DNA of 64,000 nt, taken from assembly GCA_038025085.1 (NCBI GenBank), contig CM076140.1, positions 15,148,001 to 15,212,000 on the forward strand, in the 5' to 3' direction. The translations under genes and the position numbers were made by a program. The notes beneath the pieces are model-generated. The model saw only the letters and a list, made by a program, of their open reading frames with translations, did no database searches and was not told the DNA's origin. Within the stretch, counting starts at the first letter, position 1. Every line of letters starts with the position of its first letter. Below are positions 45,624-55,439 of this stretch, piece after piece. The stretch comes from Tetragonia tetragonoides (taxonomy: Eukaryota > Streptophyta > Magnoliopsida > Caryophyllales > Aizoaceae).

Positions 45624-45915
45624 ACATAGTGAAGGTCGAAACAGCATTACACCTTCAGCAAAGGAAAGAAACAACAAAGCTGGAAAAAAAACTCCCACAG
45701 CCCCAACTAAAGCCACAAACACATAAGATAAGAGCACATGAGAGCTCTTTCATCCATTTCTTACTCCACTGGTTTATAGGATCCGAATTAGACTAGAGAA
45801 GTGCACTCCATGGAATGAAGGAAATCCAAATTTCCTCAAACCACAAATACTAGTGTCTGCTCCCTCATAATTTAATGTTTTGTTTTTCTAATCTTCTTTT
45901 TCATTTCTTGTGCAG

Positions 45916-46036
45916 CTTGAAGATGTTTGCGATGTTTGCTTTAACTTATTTACTATTTCTTGGAGCCATACTGGCAATCTGGAGAGCTTGGATACAATAT
46001 TTCGGGAATCTTAGACGGATGTTGAATCCTACAATA
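45916..46036 (+). CDS. Gene C exon (membrane segment)
   Basis: A strong acceptor (pyrimidine tract then TTGTGCAG) and a donor ATA|GTAAGT bound this exon. From ATG 45923 it encodes 38 residues: one transmembrane segment (MFAMFALTYLLFLGAILAIW) and a basic end FGNLRRMLNPTI. Phase 0 at the donor fits the exon at 55211. Between them the intron holds the nested LINE and a Mutator-like element. I do not recognise the family. Upstream exons may exist. Confidence 0.5.
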
Positions 46037-46326
46037 GTAAGTTATCTCGTCTCCTACCTCTCAATGACTGTACTTGTATCAAGTTTAAATTGCTTAATAG
46101 GAAGGCCTTGCAAGGCTTTATTTAAATGTGTATCATAGTCTCCTACCATATTCAGACAAATTTTATTTAATTTTTTAAGGTGTATACCACAACAATAAAA
46201 GGTGTTATATTGGGGCTTCTTGTATATACACATTTCCAAATGATGAGGACTTCCCCCATCTACAAACTATAGTGAATGCACAGCCTTAACAATAGCTTTA
46301 AGCCTTTAACCGAAGCTATGTGATGT

Positions 46327-46414
46327 AGACTCACGTTTACGGGATTAGAGGAAAGTAAGAGAGAGATGGGGAGACAAGGGGTGAGACGCTTCAGGTTTAC
46401 GGGATTAGAGGAAA

Positions 46415-46478
<64 letters not shown>
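46327..46478 (+). repeat. Duplicated 60-bp unit and GA microsatellite
   Basis: GTTTACGGGATTAGAGGAAA begins at about 46334 and again at about 46394. The second copy runs into a (GA)n tract (46419-46469) and a G run. It forms the start of the outer LINE and may be its 5' UTR promoter array. Confidence 0.8.
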
Positions 46479-46970
46479 CAGGATGGAAGCTTTAGGGTTT
46501 AGAATTAAAAAAACGCCGCTTTCTATTTTTTAATTGTTTGGGTCGAAATACTTAAGTGGCGTGTCCCGTGCTGTGTCCAAGTGGCTTGCCGTGTCCCTTG
46601 CCATGTCCAAGTTCCCTTGTCGTGTCCCATTTTCTTGGACACGTATCCAACACGTGTCCGTGTCCAGTACGTATTGGACACGTGACACGGGACCCATCAG
46701 GCGTGTCCGTGCTTCCTTGGTGGTCGCTAGAAAAAGGTATAGAACTGTGAGAAGTGATAGGGGATGGGATCAAAGAACGATGGGACTCGTGGGAGGAAGG
46801 GAAGGTCCTAGAAGAAATTAGTAATGGAGAAACAGGGAGACACAAAACGCAAAGCCGATGGTGATTTGGTGCAGATTATGGTGGATTGGAAGCAAGGAAG
46901 GAGAGCAAAGGGTCATACTGAATAGAGAATAAAGCAAAGGGTCATACTGAATAGAGAATAACACTACTCG

Positions 46971-47939
46971 ATGAATGGAAAAATTATTCGCCTTCGTACG
47001 CAGGCGGTGGAAGTTCACCAACAGCCGCCGCTTGATCTAAATGTCTCGAATGAGACAGAAAACACAAGAGAAAGCGTCCAGAAAACACATGTTGAATTGC
47101 TGCTGAGAACAGGAGTAAAGAGAATAGTGGAGACTCCTAGACCCATGGAAGAAGAGAGTAACGAAATCCTGGGGGAGCAGTGGAACTGTTAAGGGCTGAA
47201 GTGCGTACTGTGAGAGAAATGACGAAACAGTAGGATTGCTTGGAGGGGATCTAAAGTGAGAAAAATACGGAATGGCTAGAAAGAATTGTGGTGGGTATCG
47301 CTCACATTCCAACCCCTGCTGATGTGATCCAGGCTGAAATGATAGCAGGTGGCGTAAGATGTATTAAGGTTCATCCGATGAGAGGTTTCATACACTTATT
47401 GACGTTTGAAACTAAGGAGCACATCAACTTGATGAGGTCGGAAGAAAGAAACTGGCTAGAAGGACGGTACAGTCATTATAAGCTATAGAGTAGAAACGGC
47501 GAGTTGGAGAAGAACCTAGTTATTGATGCCACCGAAATCGTGGATTATGGAGAATATTAGGAAAATTAGATGCATCTGGGGCAATGTAATTTGTTTTGAC
47601 AAGGACACAACTAATTTGACATCGTTCTATAGATGCAGAATCCTTGTGATCACGGACTGTTTTTACAAGATCTCTGATAGATTAATTATTGAAGTGAATA
47701 AAAAGCACCGCAGATTGGCCATTCTTGAAGAGGATTTTAAGCCGTTCTTTGGCGGAGGATGGACAGTTAGGAAAGGAGTTAAGAGAATCCTAGCAAACAA
47801 TGAGGGGTCTGAATCTAGTGTCAACAGTGATGATGAATGGGAAGTACCAAACTCATTAGCCAATGGAGGTGATGACATGGAAGGGGACTGGGAGATTCAA
47901 ATTCAGTCAGTAATAGAAATCTTGAAAATCAATATATGA
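46971..47939 (+). pseudogene. ORF1 of the outer LINE
   Basis: Pieces in shifting frames: MNGKIIRLRTQAVEVHQQPP (46971), VHPMRGFIHLLTFETKE (47370-47420) and WIMENIRKIRCIWGN to SFYRCRILVITDCFYKISDR (from 47544). The PMRGFIHLLTFE and CRILV blocks are typical of ORF1 / DUF4283-type RNA-binding domains in plant LINEs. Basic Lys/Arg-rich stretches follow (48535-48590). Stops and shifts separate the pieces. Confidence 0.65.
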
Positions 47940-48412
47940 ATGTAGTCGTTAAAGGCGGATACAAGGGAGTGAATGATGACGTCACAACAGATTCGAGTGA
48001 TGAAATTAATGGTGAGTCAACTTCGAGTAATCGAGTCCTATAATGGAGATGGCAGCAGTGATGGGAACAGAGCCCCAAGACATGGGAGAGGCAAGAGCCG
48101 GAACAGCTGTTGGATCCCAAGAATATTATTTTGAGAACAGACACTGATAATACAGAAAAGGAGGCGGCGGATACAAAGGGACAAATGCAATGACGAGGCA
48201 ATAAAGATATGGGCTGGCACAGATTGAGTAAGAGGGGTGATGATAGGCCAGGAAGATGATGGATTTAAAGAATATAGGAAGGGGTCAAAAGAATCAATTC
48301 AACACAAACAGAGAGTTGTCGAGCCTGATATGAAGGCCCAACCAGATGTGAGCTGGAACTCAAATACCCATCTAAGCTCTATAGCTGCATGTTATGAGAA
48401 GAATACAAAATC

Positions 48413-48528
48413 TTGTGTGGACTTTGTCCACGGTGGACCAAGAGACCAAATCTTTTTAAAAAATACCTTTCATGTCCCTAAAATATTTGCAGTATGTCCT
48501 TGGTTCACGGCGAACTAAGTCCACACAA
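48413..48528. mobile_element. Short MITE with 30-bp inverted ends
   Basis: TTGTGTGGACTTTGTCCACG (48413 on) is inverted at 48499-48528 (ending ACTAAGTCCACACAA). Same end sequence as the MITEs at 40181 and 42300. It is inserted in the outer LINE. Confidence 0.7.
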
Positions 48529-48878
48529 CACGGGCTGCGAGAAGAAAAAGGCTAGAAGGAGGAGAAAGGATAAACAAAGGCTCCAAGTTAACAGGTCTGA
48601 CGGAGCAAGTACGTCTAGGCCTATTATAATGGGCCGACGAGTTAATGGGGGTTCAAACTCTTCACATACTGATCTACAGCAGGCACATCTTATTTCAAGT
48701 AACCCATTTGGTATTCTCAGCTTAGCAAGAAGGCTGGTATGATGTATCAGGAGAGTGAAAGGACAATGGTGGATATCAAAAGAATTCTTAGAGAGGAAAA
48801 GGAATGGGAAAAGTCGAAAGAAGACTAGAAATCTTCGAGATTCCAATTGATGGTGGGTGTATTTTGTGATTTCATTGT

Positions 48879-49050
48879 GAAGATTCTGACATGGAATATT
48901 AGGGGTTCAACGCAAGAGAAAATAATCCTCTCAGGAACATGATAAGGAAATTGAATCCGGGTATAGCAAATACGAAGACAACACATGGAGATACATAGCA
49001 AAGTTCTGGAAAGATGATAATTTGCAATGAAGGTTCTCACCTTTGAGAGG
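48879..49050 (+). pseudogene. Endonuclease start of outer LINE ORF2
   Basis: VKILTWNIRGST is the typical N-terminus of the APE-type endonuclease of plant LINE ORF2. Frames break soon after, and the rest of the domain is absent where the next LINE piece begins. Confidence 0.65.
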
Positions 49051-49057
49051 CAATTCA

Positions 49058-49345
49058 GGGGTTAATATTTTTAGATAAGAGAAAAATTTATTAATCAAAT
49101 GGTAAAGAATACAAAAATGTGGAGGATAAGGTATCCACAGTATAAAAAGAAAACTATCTACACATCACGCCAATGGCGCTGAACTAAAGTCAACGGAACA
49201 CCCTTAAAGGCCCCCGCCGCCTTAGCCCAAAGAGAAGCCAAGTAAACTATGTGATCCCAAACATAACCAATAGTTTTCTCAGTTCCGGAAAAAATCCTAG
49301 AATTTCCCCCTAGCCAAATACACCAAAGTAAAGCCATACTAGTGG
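49058..49345 (-). mobile_element. LINE 3' fragment (shared family, minus strand)
   Basis: On the minus strand it encodes the C-terminal block with WCIWLGGNSRIFSGT and YLASLWAKAAGAFKGVPLTL and ends with the family 3' sequence (CATTTGATTAATAAATTTTT, then CTTATCTAAA). The same block occurs at 49532-51085, 55440-57764, 60346-61200 and 62721-63404. Confidence 0.75.
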
Positions 49346-49514
49346 AAGACGAATTCTTGACGCACTTAAAATTGCCAATGAGAGTATTGATTCCTGCTCG
49401 AGGAAAAAAAAAAAAAAAATTGTGTTTGGAAGTTGGATTTTCATAAGGTGTATGATTCAGTTTCATGGGCATTTTTGGAGCAGGTTTGAATTTTCCTGTT
49501 AAGTGGTGCAAATG
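49346..49514 (+). pseudogene. RT block of outer LINE, left of the inner insertion
   Basis: GRRILDALKIANESI, an A run, then KLDFHKVYDSVSWAFLEQ and, after a shift, FPVKWCKWISLC. This is the LINE RT segment up to the position normally followed by SxSVLINGSP, which resumes at 51090. Confidence 0.65.
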
Positions 49515-49531
49515 GATCTCCTTGTGCTTAT

Positions 49532-51085
49532 GATTCAGTAGAGGGGTTTAAGAGAGAGCTAACTTTGTTACAGGTGTTTAGCTATTTGAGGTGGTGTCCG
49601 GCATGAAGGTTAATCCGTCTAAGTGTAGTTTGGCTGGGATTAATGTGGGGAATGGTGTTCTTGAGACCTTTGCTGGTGTAGTGGGCTGCAATGGCCGCTT
49701 ACCTATTTGGGGGTACCCTTTGGGGGTAACCCCCATTCAGCGTCTTTTTGGGAGCCAGTTGTGTCTAGAGTGGCTAAGCGTTTAGATGATTGGAAGGGAA
49801 TCTATTTTTCCCTGGGAGGGGAGAATTACTATTCTTCAGTCTTGTTTAGCGAGTATCCCCCTTTATTACCTTTCCTTGTTCAGGATCCCGATTAGTGTTG
49901 CTACCAGGATTGAGAGGATTATGAGGAATTTCCTTTGGTCTGGGCGGGAGGGGGGGATAGGAGAGATCACCTGATTAGTTGGGACCGTGTTTACAGACCG
50001 AAAACGAAGGGGGGATGGGTCTCGGTAGATTGGTGTCCAAGAACATTTCGCTAGTGGGTACGTGGTTGTGGCGGTTTCCCCTGGAGTCTAATTCCCTCTG
50101 GCACCGAGTAATCAGGAGCAAGTACGGTCTTATGTGCAACTGGTGGGACGCTCATGCCGGCTCCAACGTATCTCATGCATGCCCTTGGAAGTTCATTTGC
50201 CTGTGGGTTCGGTTCTGGGAGGATGTGTGGAAGGGTGACCTTCCTTTCTCTTCCACATATCCCCGGGTTTTTCGACTGTCCACACTACACGGGGCCCCTG
50301 CGGCTGCGTTTTTCTCAGCCACGGGTGGTTCTTGGGACTTACATTTACGCCGGTTACCAAATGATAGGAGATGGAGGAGCTTGCTTCTCTCCTGAGTGTT
50401 CTTAACTCTACTCCCCTCGTCCCTAAGGATGATTCTAGGACTTGGACGGGGGATCTTTCTGGGGTCTTCTCTTGCAAGTCCTTCCTCTACCATATTAGCC
50501 TTCCCTCTCAGTTTCCCCACTTTCCTTTATCTTCTTTTATTTGGAAGTCTAAGGTTCCATTGAAGGTGCGCGCTTTTGTGTGGACTTTAATGCTAACTGG
50601 TCTTTTTTACCGGGGTTTTGTGTGATGTATCGGCATAGTGGGGAGAATTGTTTTTATTTGTTTGTGCAATGTGATTTTGCGCGGAGTTTATGGACTAGAT
50701 TGTTGTGTGGGAGAGTTTTGTGTGTCCAACCACAGTGGGCGAATTCTTACAGCTACGATTTGCTGCGATGAGGGGTAATAAGGAGGGGAGATTGTTGTGG
50801 CGATGTGCTTGTATGGCATTACTTTGGTGTATTTGGTTGGAGAGAAACTCCAGGGTTTTTAAAAAACCGTGAGAAGACTATTGATTATGTTTGGGACAAA
50901 TAGTTTACTTGGCTTCTCTCTAGGCTAAGGCGGCGGGGGCCTTTAAGGGTGTTCCGCTGATCTTAGTTCAACGCCATTGGCGTGATGTGTAGATAGTTTT
51001 CTTTTTATACTAAGAATGCCTTATCCTCCACCTTTTTGTATTCTTTACCATTTGATTAATGAATATTTCTCTTATCTGAAAAAAA
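49532..51085 (+). mobile_element. Inner LINE, 5'-truncated, inside the outer LINE RT
   Basis: A plus-strand LINE copy of the shared family: RT tail (VNPSKCSLAGINVGNGV), thumb/linker ([23 protein letters not shown]), zinc-binding-like C-terminus and the 3' end CTTATCTGAAAAAAA. Imperfect target repeats GATCTCCTTGTGCTTAT (49515 on) and GATCTGCCTTGGCATCTAT (51086 on) flank it. Frames are broken. Confidence 0.75.
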
Positions 51086-53416
51086 GATCTGCCTTGGCAT
51101 CTATACTCATTAATGGATCGTCTACTCAACCATTCAAAATGGGAAGAGGGATGCGACAGGTGATCACTTATTTCTCTTCAAGCTAGCTGTGGAGGTATTC
51201 AATTGTTTGCTCTTGAAAGCAGTCAAGGTAGGCGAACTTCAGGAACTAAGTATATCCAATGGGGGGTTGCCTTTGTCACGCCTCCCGTATGCAGATGACA
51301 CAGTTATTTTCTGCCCCGCAGAAAGGATACATTTAGATGCTGTCAAGATGATTCTTATTGCATTCCAGTTAGCTTGGAGTAGAAAACAAATTTCTACAAG
51401 TGCTCTCTCATAGGCGTGAATCTAGAGAATGAATGGGTGCATAATCTAGCAAGTGATCTTCATTGTAAAGCAACACAACTACCTATTAAATACCTCGGCA
51501 TGCCTCTTGGAGCAAATCCAAGTAGTATGGATTTCTGGAAACCAGTTCTGGAGGGGATGGAAGATAAGCTTGCTGTATGGAAAGGAAAGCTTTTGTCAAT
51601 GGAGAAAACACTCACGCTTATAAAGGCTTCGCTTAACAACCTCCCAATATACTACTTGTCCCTATTCAAAATCCCAATGTCCATGCAGAGAAGATAATAA
51701 AACTTAAAAAGGGATTTTTTTTTCTGGGCCGGTCGAATGAAAAGCGGCCTGCTTATCTCGTTAATTCGAAGCTGATAGAGAAAGCAAAGGATCAAGGGGG
51801 TCTAGGTGTTGTAAAGGAGATGAGCTTGGCCTTACTCAGCAAGTAGTTCGGGAGACTGATTTCAGAGGACTGAAGTCTGTGGAAAGAATTAATTTGGGGG
51901 AACTATAAAATTAGAAATAAACCCAAAAAAGTGGGAGTGTGGAAGGATATTTGAGTGAGCCTTACAAAAAGCAAAGAAATCACAAACTTTCGACAGTGGA
52001 GTCCTTGTTAATGTGGGAAGGGGTGAATCTACTAGATTCTGCATGACCCATGGTTGATAAGATCCCCCTCAAAACAAAACTCCTGAGATTGTTTTCATTA
52101 ACCACAAATCCTTCAGCCTCCATCAAAAATATGGGTTTCTGGGATGGCTTAGACTCTTAGAGTGGAAGTGGAATTTCTGTTGGAGGAGAAATTGTTTGAA
52201 TGGGAAGAGGATTTAAAGAGAGCATTATTAGGGAGGTTGGAAGCCGTGATCCTTCATCTAGGGGCTAGTGATAAGAAGGTGAAGGCATAGTAACAATGGG
52301 CTATTTTCTGTGAAATCTGTACGCAAAGAGATGGTGAATATGGAGGGACCATTGACAGTTGATGCTGTTAGAGGAGTGTGGCGCAGTCTTGCTCCGCTAA
52401 AAGTGGAGCGTTCATGTGGCTCGCTTGTCTGGGTCGGTTAAAAACAAGGATAGATTGATAAAGATGAGTTTCCGTTGTGTTAATGATGCAACACGTATAT
52501 TACGTGAAAAAAAAGGATGAAGGAGCGAATCACCTATTCATTCATGTGAGTACTCAAGGAAAATTCGTAATCAATGGCTAGCCCTCTGGAACATTGACTG
52601 GTGCAATCCAAATTTGATGCTTGAATTCTTTGATCAATGGTGTTGTCTTGTGAGAGGTAATTATTTTCAGAAAATCTGGATTACTTTTATTTTTGTGATG
52701 ACTTGGTCTATTTGGAAAGAAAAAATTGCAAGGATTTTCGATGATAAAAGATCCACTCTGGAAGAAGTATTTGAGATTATCCTCCTCCGTTTGGGATGGT
52801 GGGTTAAAGCATGGGATAAAACAATCCATATTCGCCACAAGAAGTGGTTAGGGACCCTAAATTTCTGAGGGTCTCAAATATGCCACAACCTGCAAAAAAG
52901 GGAGAGAAATGGGAGGCACCTAGTATGGGAGAGATGAAGTAGAATGTTGAGGCCTTCTCAAAGAAGGGTATAGGAGCCACCAGATTTCTTCAACGCAGTG
53001 GCGTGGTGTAACTCTGTGTAGGGGGGGCTTGGATGGTGCGCTTTGAACTGAACTATACACGCCGCGTAATGGAGCAGTGGTCGAGCCTCACAAGCCACAT
53101 ACTGTGAATGACATGGCTGATAGGCTGGCTAAACAAGGAGTTTTGCAGAACCTAGTTTACTGCTTGGTTATAGCTAGTTTTGAACATTGTCTCTGTTTTC
53201 TGTTTTGGTAGTAATAAGTGTACGATGGTATTGTTGTGGATCATTTTCCAAGCACATGAACAATTCCATTTTTACCTCATCCTAGAAGGTGGGGCTTTGG
53301 AATTGAATGGTGCTAGGAATGGGCAAGTGCCCATGGAGTGAGTATTGTAAACTTTTAAATTCTGATTGCCTTTTACAGCTTAACAAATATAATCACTAAG
53401 TCTCAACAAAAAAAAA
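51086..53416 (+). pseudogene. RT to RNase H-like end of outer LINE
   Basis: Resumes with SALASILINGSSTQPFKMG, then RLPYADDTVIF with the catalytic ADD (51270-51305), QLPIKYLGMPLGANP, IYYLSLFKIPM, the C-terminal region IWITFIFVMTWSIWKEKIAR (52671-52733), and VNDMADRLAKQG (53106-53140), characteristic of RNase H-like domains at the end of plant LINE ORF2. The 3' UTR ends in poly-A at 53406-53416. Confidence 0.75.
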
Positions 53417-53680
53417 AGCCTTTAACTGAAATTGTTTATAGCCCAAGTATGTACCGGGACCTCAGAGGTCTCTCGAATAGGCCTAGTACCACGGTTGGCA
53501 TCAATCTTGTTAACCTATAAACTTGAAAAGCTTACTGCTCACCAGCTACTTCAAAGGGGTGTAAACTACACGTCATGTGCAAGTGCGGTGTCTGCCCAGT
53601 AAGTATGGAGCACCTGTCTTACTCCAGGTCCCCATATTGTAAATACTTGGGCCACATAGTTAAAAAATAATTAACATAAA

Positions 53681-54732
53681 GAAATTTTGGCTGAAAAGTA
53701 CCTTATCTTTTCCATTTTTTTGGGGGAAGAACCTAATAAAAACATTTGTCAAAAAATAACTTTTATCACTCAAATGTTTGTCAAAGAAGACCAATTGACA
53801 GTTTTGGGTCGATACTGTTGACTCACTTAAGTATTTTCCCATTATACCCCTCCCTCTACCCTTGCACAGTCCCCCCCCCCCCGAATCATCAATCGGATAC
53901 ATCCTTCGCTTGCTGGAAAAGAGGCAGTGCAGCAAAGAAGACAAGGCAAAAATTCCCAATCCTATTATCAATGATATACCTGCCACTATCAAGTCCGTTA
54001 CAGTATGAACACTCACAAGACCCATCAACATCATCTCTCTCTCTCCCGACCAATTATGCTACTCCAAACTTGGCGTCTCCTACCAGAACGCCATGGAAAT
54101 TGGGCTGGCACTTCATCCACAGATCGAGCCTTACCAACCTCCAATATGTGGTCACCTATTACCGGGCTAATTTCTAGCCGGAGACGGTGCTGCAAATTCT
54201 TTAGGAGGGTGAGAGAAGCGTTGTGGTGGTGCCGTGGTTTTCTTGGTGGAAGAGGGTGGGTAGCCATGGTAGTGGAGTTAGATTAGAAATCTGTGGATAG
54301 CTTCCCTGCCATGGATAAATTATAAAAACAGCTTCCATGGAATTCTACCATTGCTTCTTTGACTTATTTCTTGATATAGAGCTGTAAAGTGGGTCTTTAG
54401 TCTCTTTACTTGCAACTTTTGATGGTCTTCCCTTAAAAAAATTCAATGTTTGCATTCAAATTTCCGATTCCTGCCATGGATGAGGTGAAGAAGGATAATG
54501 CAGTTGAGGGAGGGGAGAGAGTCGGTATGTACTTCGAGCCAGGAAAAAATAATGAGTAGAGAGGGGTAAAACGGAAAATAATTAGAAAAGTTAACAGATT
54601 CAACCCAAAACTGTTAATTGGTTTTGTTTGACAAAATTTGGTGTGATAAAAGATGTCTTTTTACAAAAAAAAAAAAATTAGGTTTTTCCCCTCAAAAATG
54701 GAAAATATAAGGTACTTTTCGGCCAAAAATTC
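53681..54732. mobile_element. Mutator-like element with gene-like interior
   Basis: Terminal inverted repeats of about 170 bp start GAAATTTTGGCTGAAAAGTA and, inverted, GAATTTTTGGCCGAAAAGTA. A perfect 9-bp duplication TAACATAAA (53672-53680, 54733-54741) fits Mutator-type transposition. The interior (53880-54300) is GC-richer, with open frames on both strands but no transposase; it may be captured host sequence. Confidence 0.85.
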
Positions 54733-54741
54733 TAACATAAA

Positions 54742-55210
54742 TAAATAAGGGACAGAGGTACCTGATTTGCACTTGATTGTTGGTTTGTACCCCTGATTAT
54801 TGTGTTCCAAATGGAATACTTTGCTACATTTCAATCTTTTGTAAACCTGCTTTGCACAGAGAGTTAGATATTATAAACACAAAGAGTTATGGACGACTAA
54901 GAAATGATGTTCCCGAATGGTTTAGAGAATACCTCATATTAAGTTCTACTTGCTACTATAATTAGAGAGGAGTCCTAAAATAAAATCTTCAAATTACAAT
55001 AGATTACACTGCCAAAAATAAATTAAAATAATATCACCAAAAAATGTCACTTAAAAACTCCAGACCAACAATTCTTAGCAATTGTGAAATTAGATTTCTA
55101 CATAGAACTCTAATCCCTACAACATCTACCCTGCACTACTAAGCTTCTTGATAAAAAAAACTTGATTGTTGGTTTGTTGTTTTTCTAAATGTGATGTTTA
55201 CGGTTTACAG
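54742..55210. other. Intron of gene C, no further feature
   Basis: AT-rich DNA without a recognised element, ending in a plausible acceptor (GGTTTACAG) at 55210. Confidence 0.5.
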
Positions 55211-55429
55211 GACATCATACCAGCACATACATCATCCTCATCATCCTCATCCACATCTTCTGCTCCGAGTTCCGATGAGGATATGTTTTATACTCCCCAG
55301 AATGCTTCCCCATCATCCTCGTCCACATCCTCTGCTCCGAGTTCCGATGACGATGTATTTCATACTCCGCAGCATGCCGTTGAAGAAGGCATTCCTAGAC
55401 AGGTCGTCATTGCTCAGGGACGTAGGTAA
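55211..55429 (+). CDS. Gene C last exon with duplicated Ser/Asp motif
   Basis: After the acceptor CGGTTTACAG the frame (phase 0 with exon 45916-46036) encodes 72 residues ending GRR and TAA (55427-55429). Two 24-residue repeats stand in tandem, SSSSTSSAPSSDEDMFYTPQ and SSSSTSSAPSSDDDVFHTPQ, each followed by four diverged residues. The DNA repeats follow the protein repeats, so it is a recent internal duplication. AG|GTAATG overlapping the stop could also be a donor. Function unknown; Ser residues before acidic ones are possible CK2 sites. Confidence 0.5.
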   Translation, partial: DIIPAHTSSSSSSSTSSAPSSDEDMFYTPQNASPSSSSTSSAPSSDDDVFHTPQHAVEEGIPRQVVIAQGRR

Positions 55430-55439
55430 TGATCTTATA

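Larger units (their letters stand above)
46301..53430 (+). mobile_element. LINE (outer), with target duplications and nested insertions
   Basis: Flanking repeats AGCCTTTAACCGAA (46301-46314) and AGCCTTTAACTGAA (53417-53430) enclose a LINE ending in a poly-A run. Order: 5' UTR with tandem units and (GA)n, ORF1 (about 46971-47939 and beyond), endonuclease start (48885), RT (49346-49514 continuing at 51105-51697), C-terminal domain and RNase H-like end. ORF1 resembles the RNA-binding ORF1 of plant L1-type LINEs. Many stops and shifts show it is dead. It lies in the intron of gene C. Confidence 0.75.

Noticed and set aside
46534..46845. Overlapping frames at the CGTGTCC-rich stretch
   Set aside because: Repeated CGTGTCC/ACACG low-complexity sequence in the outer LINE 5' region opens several frames at once.
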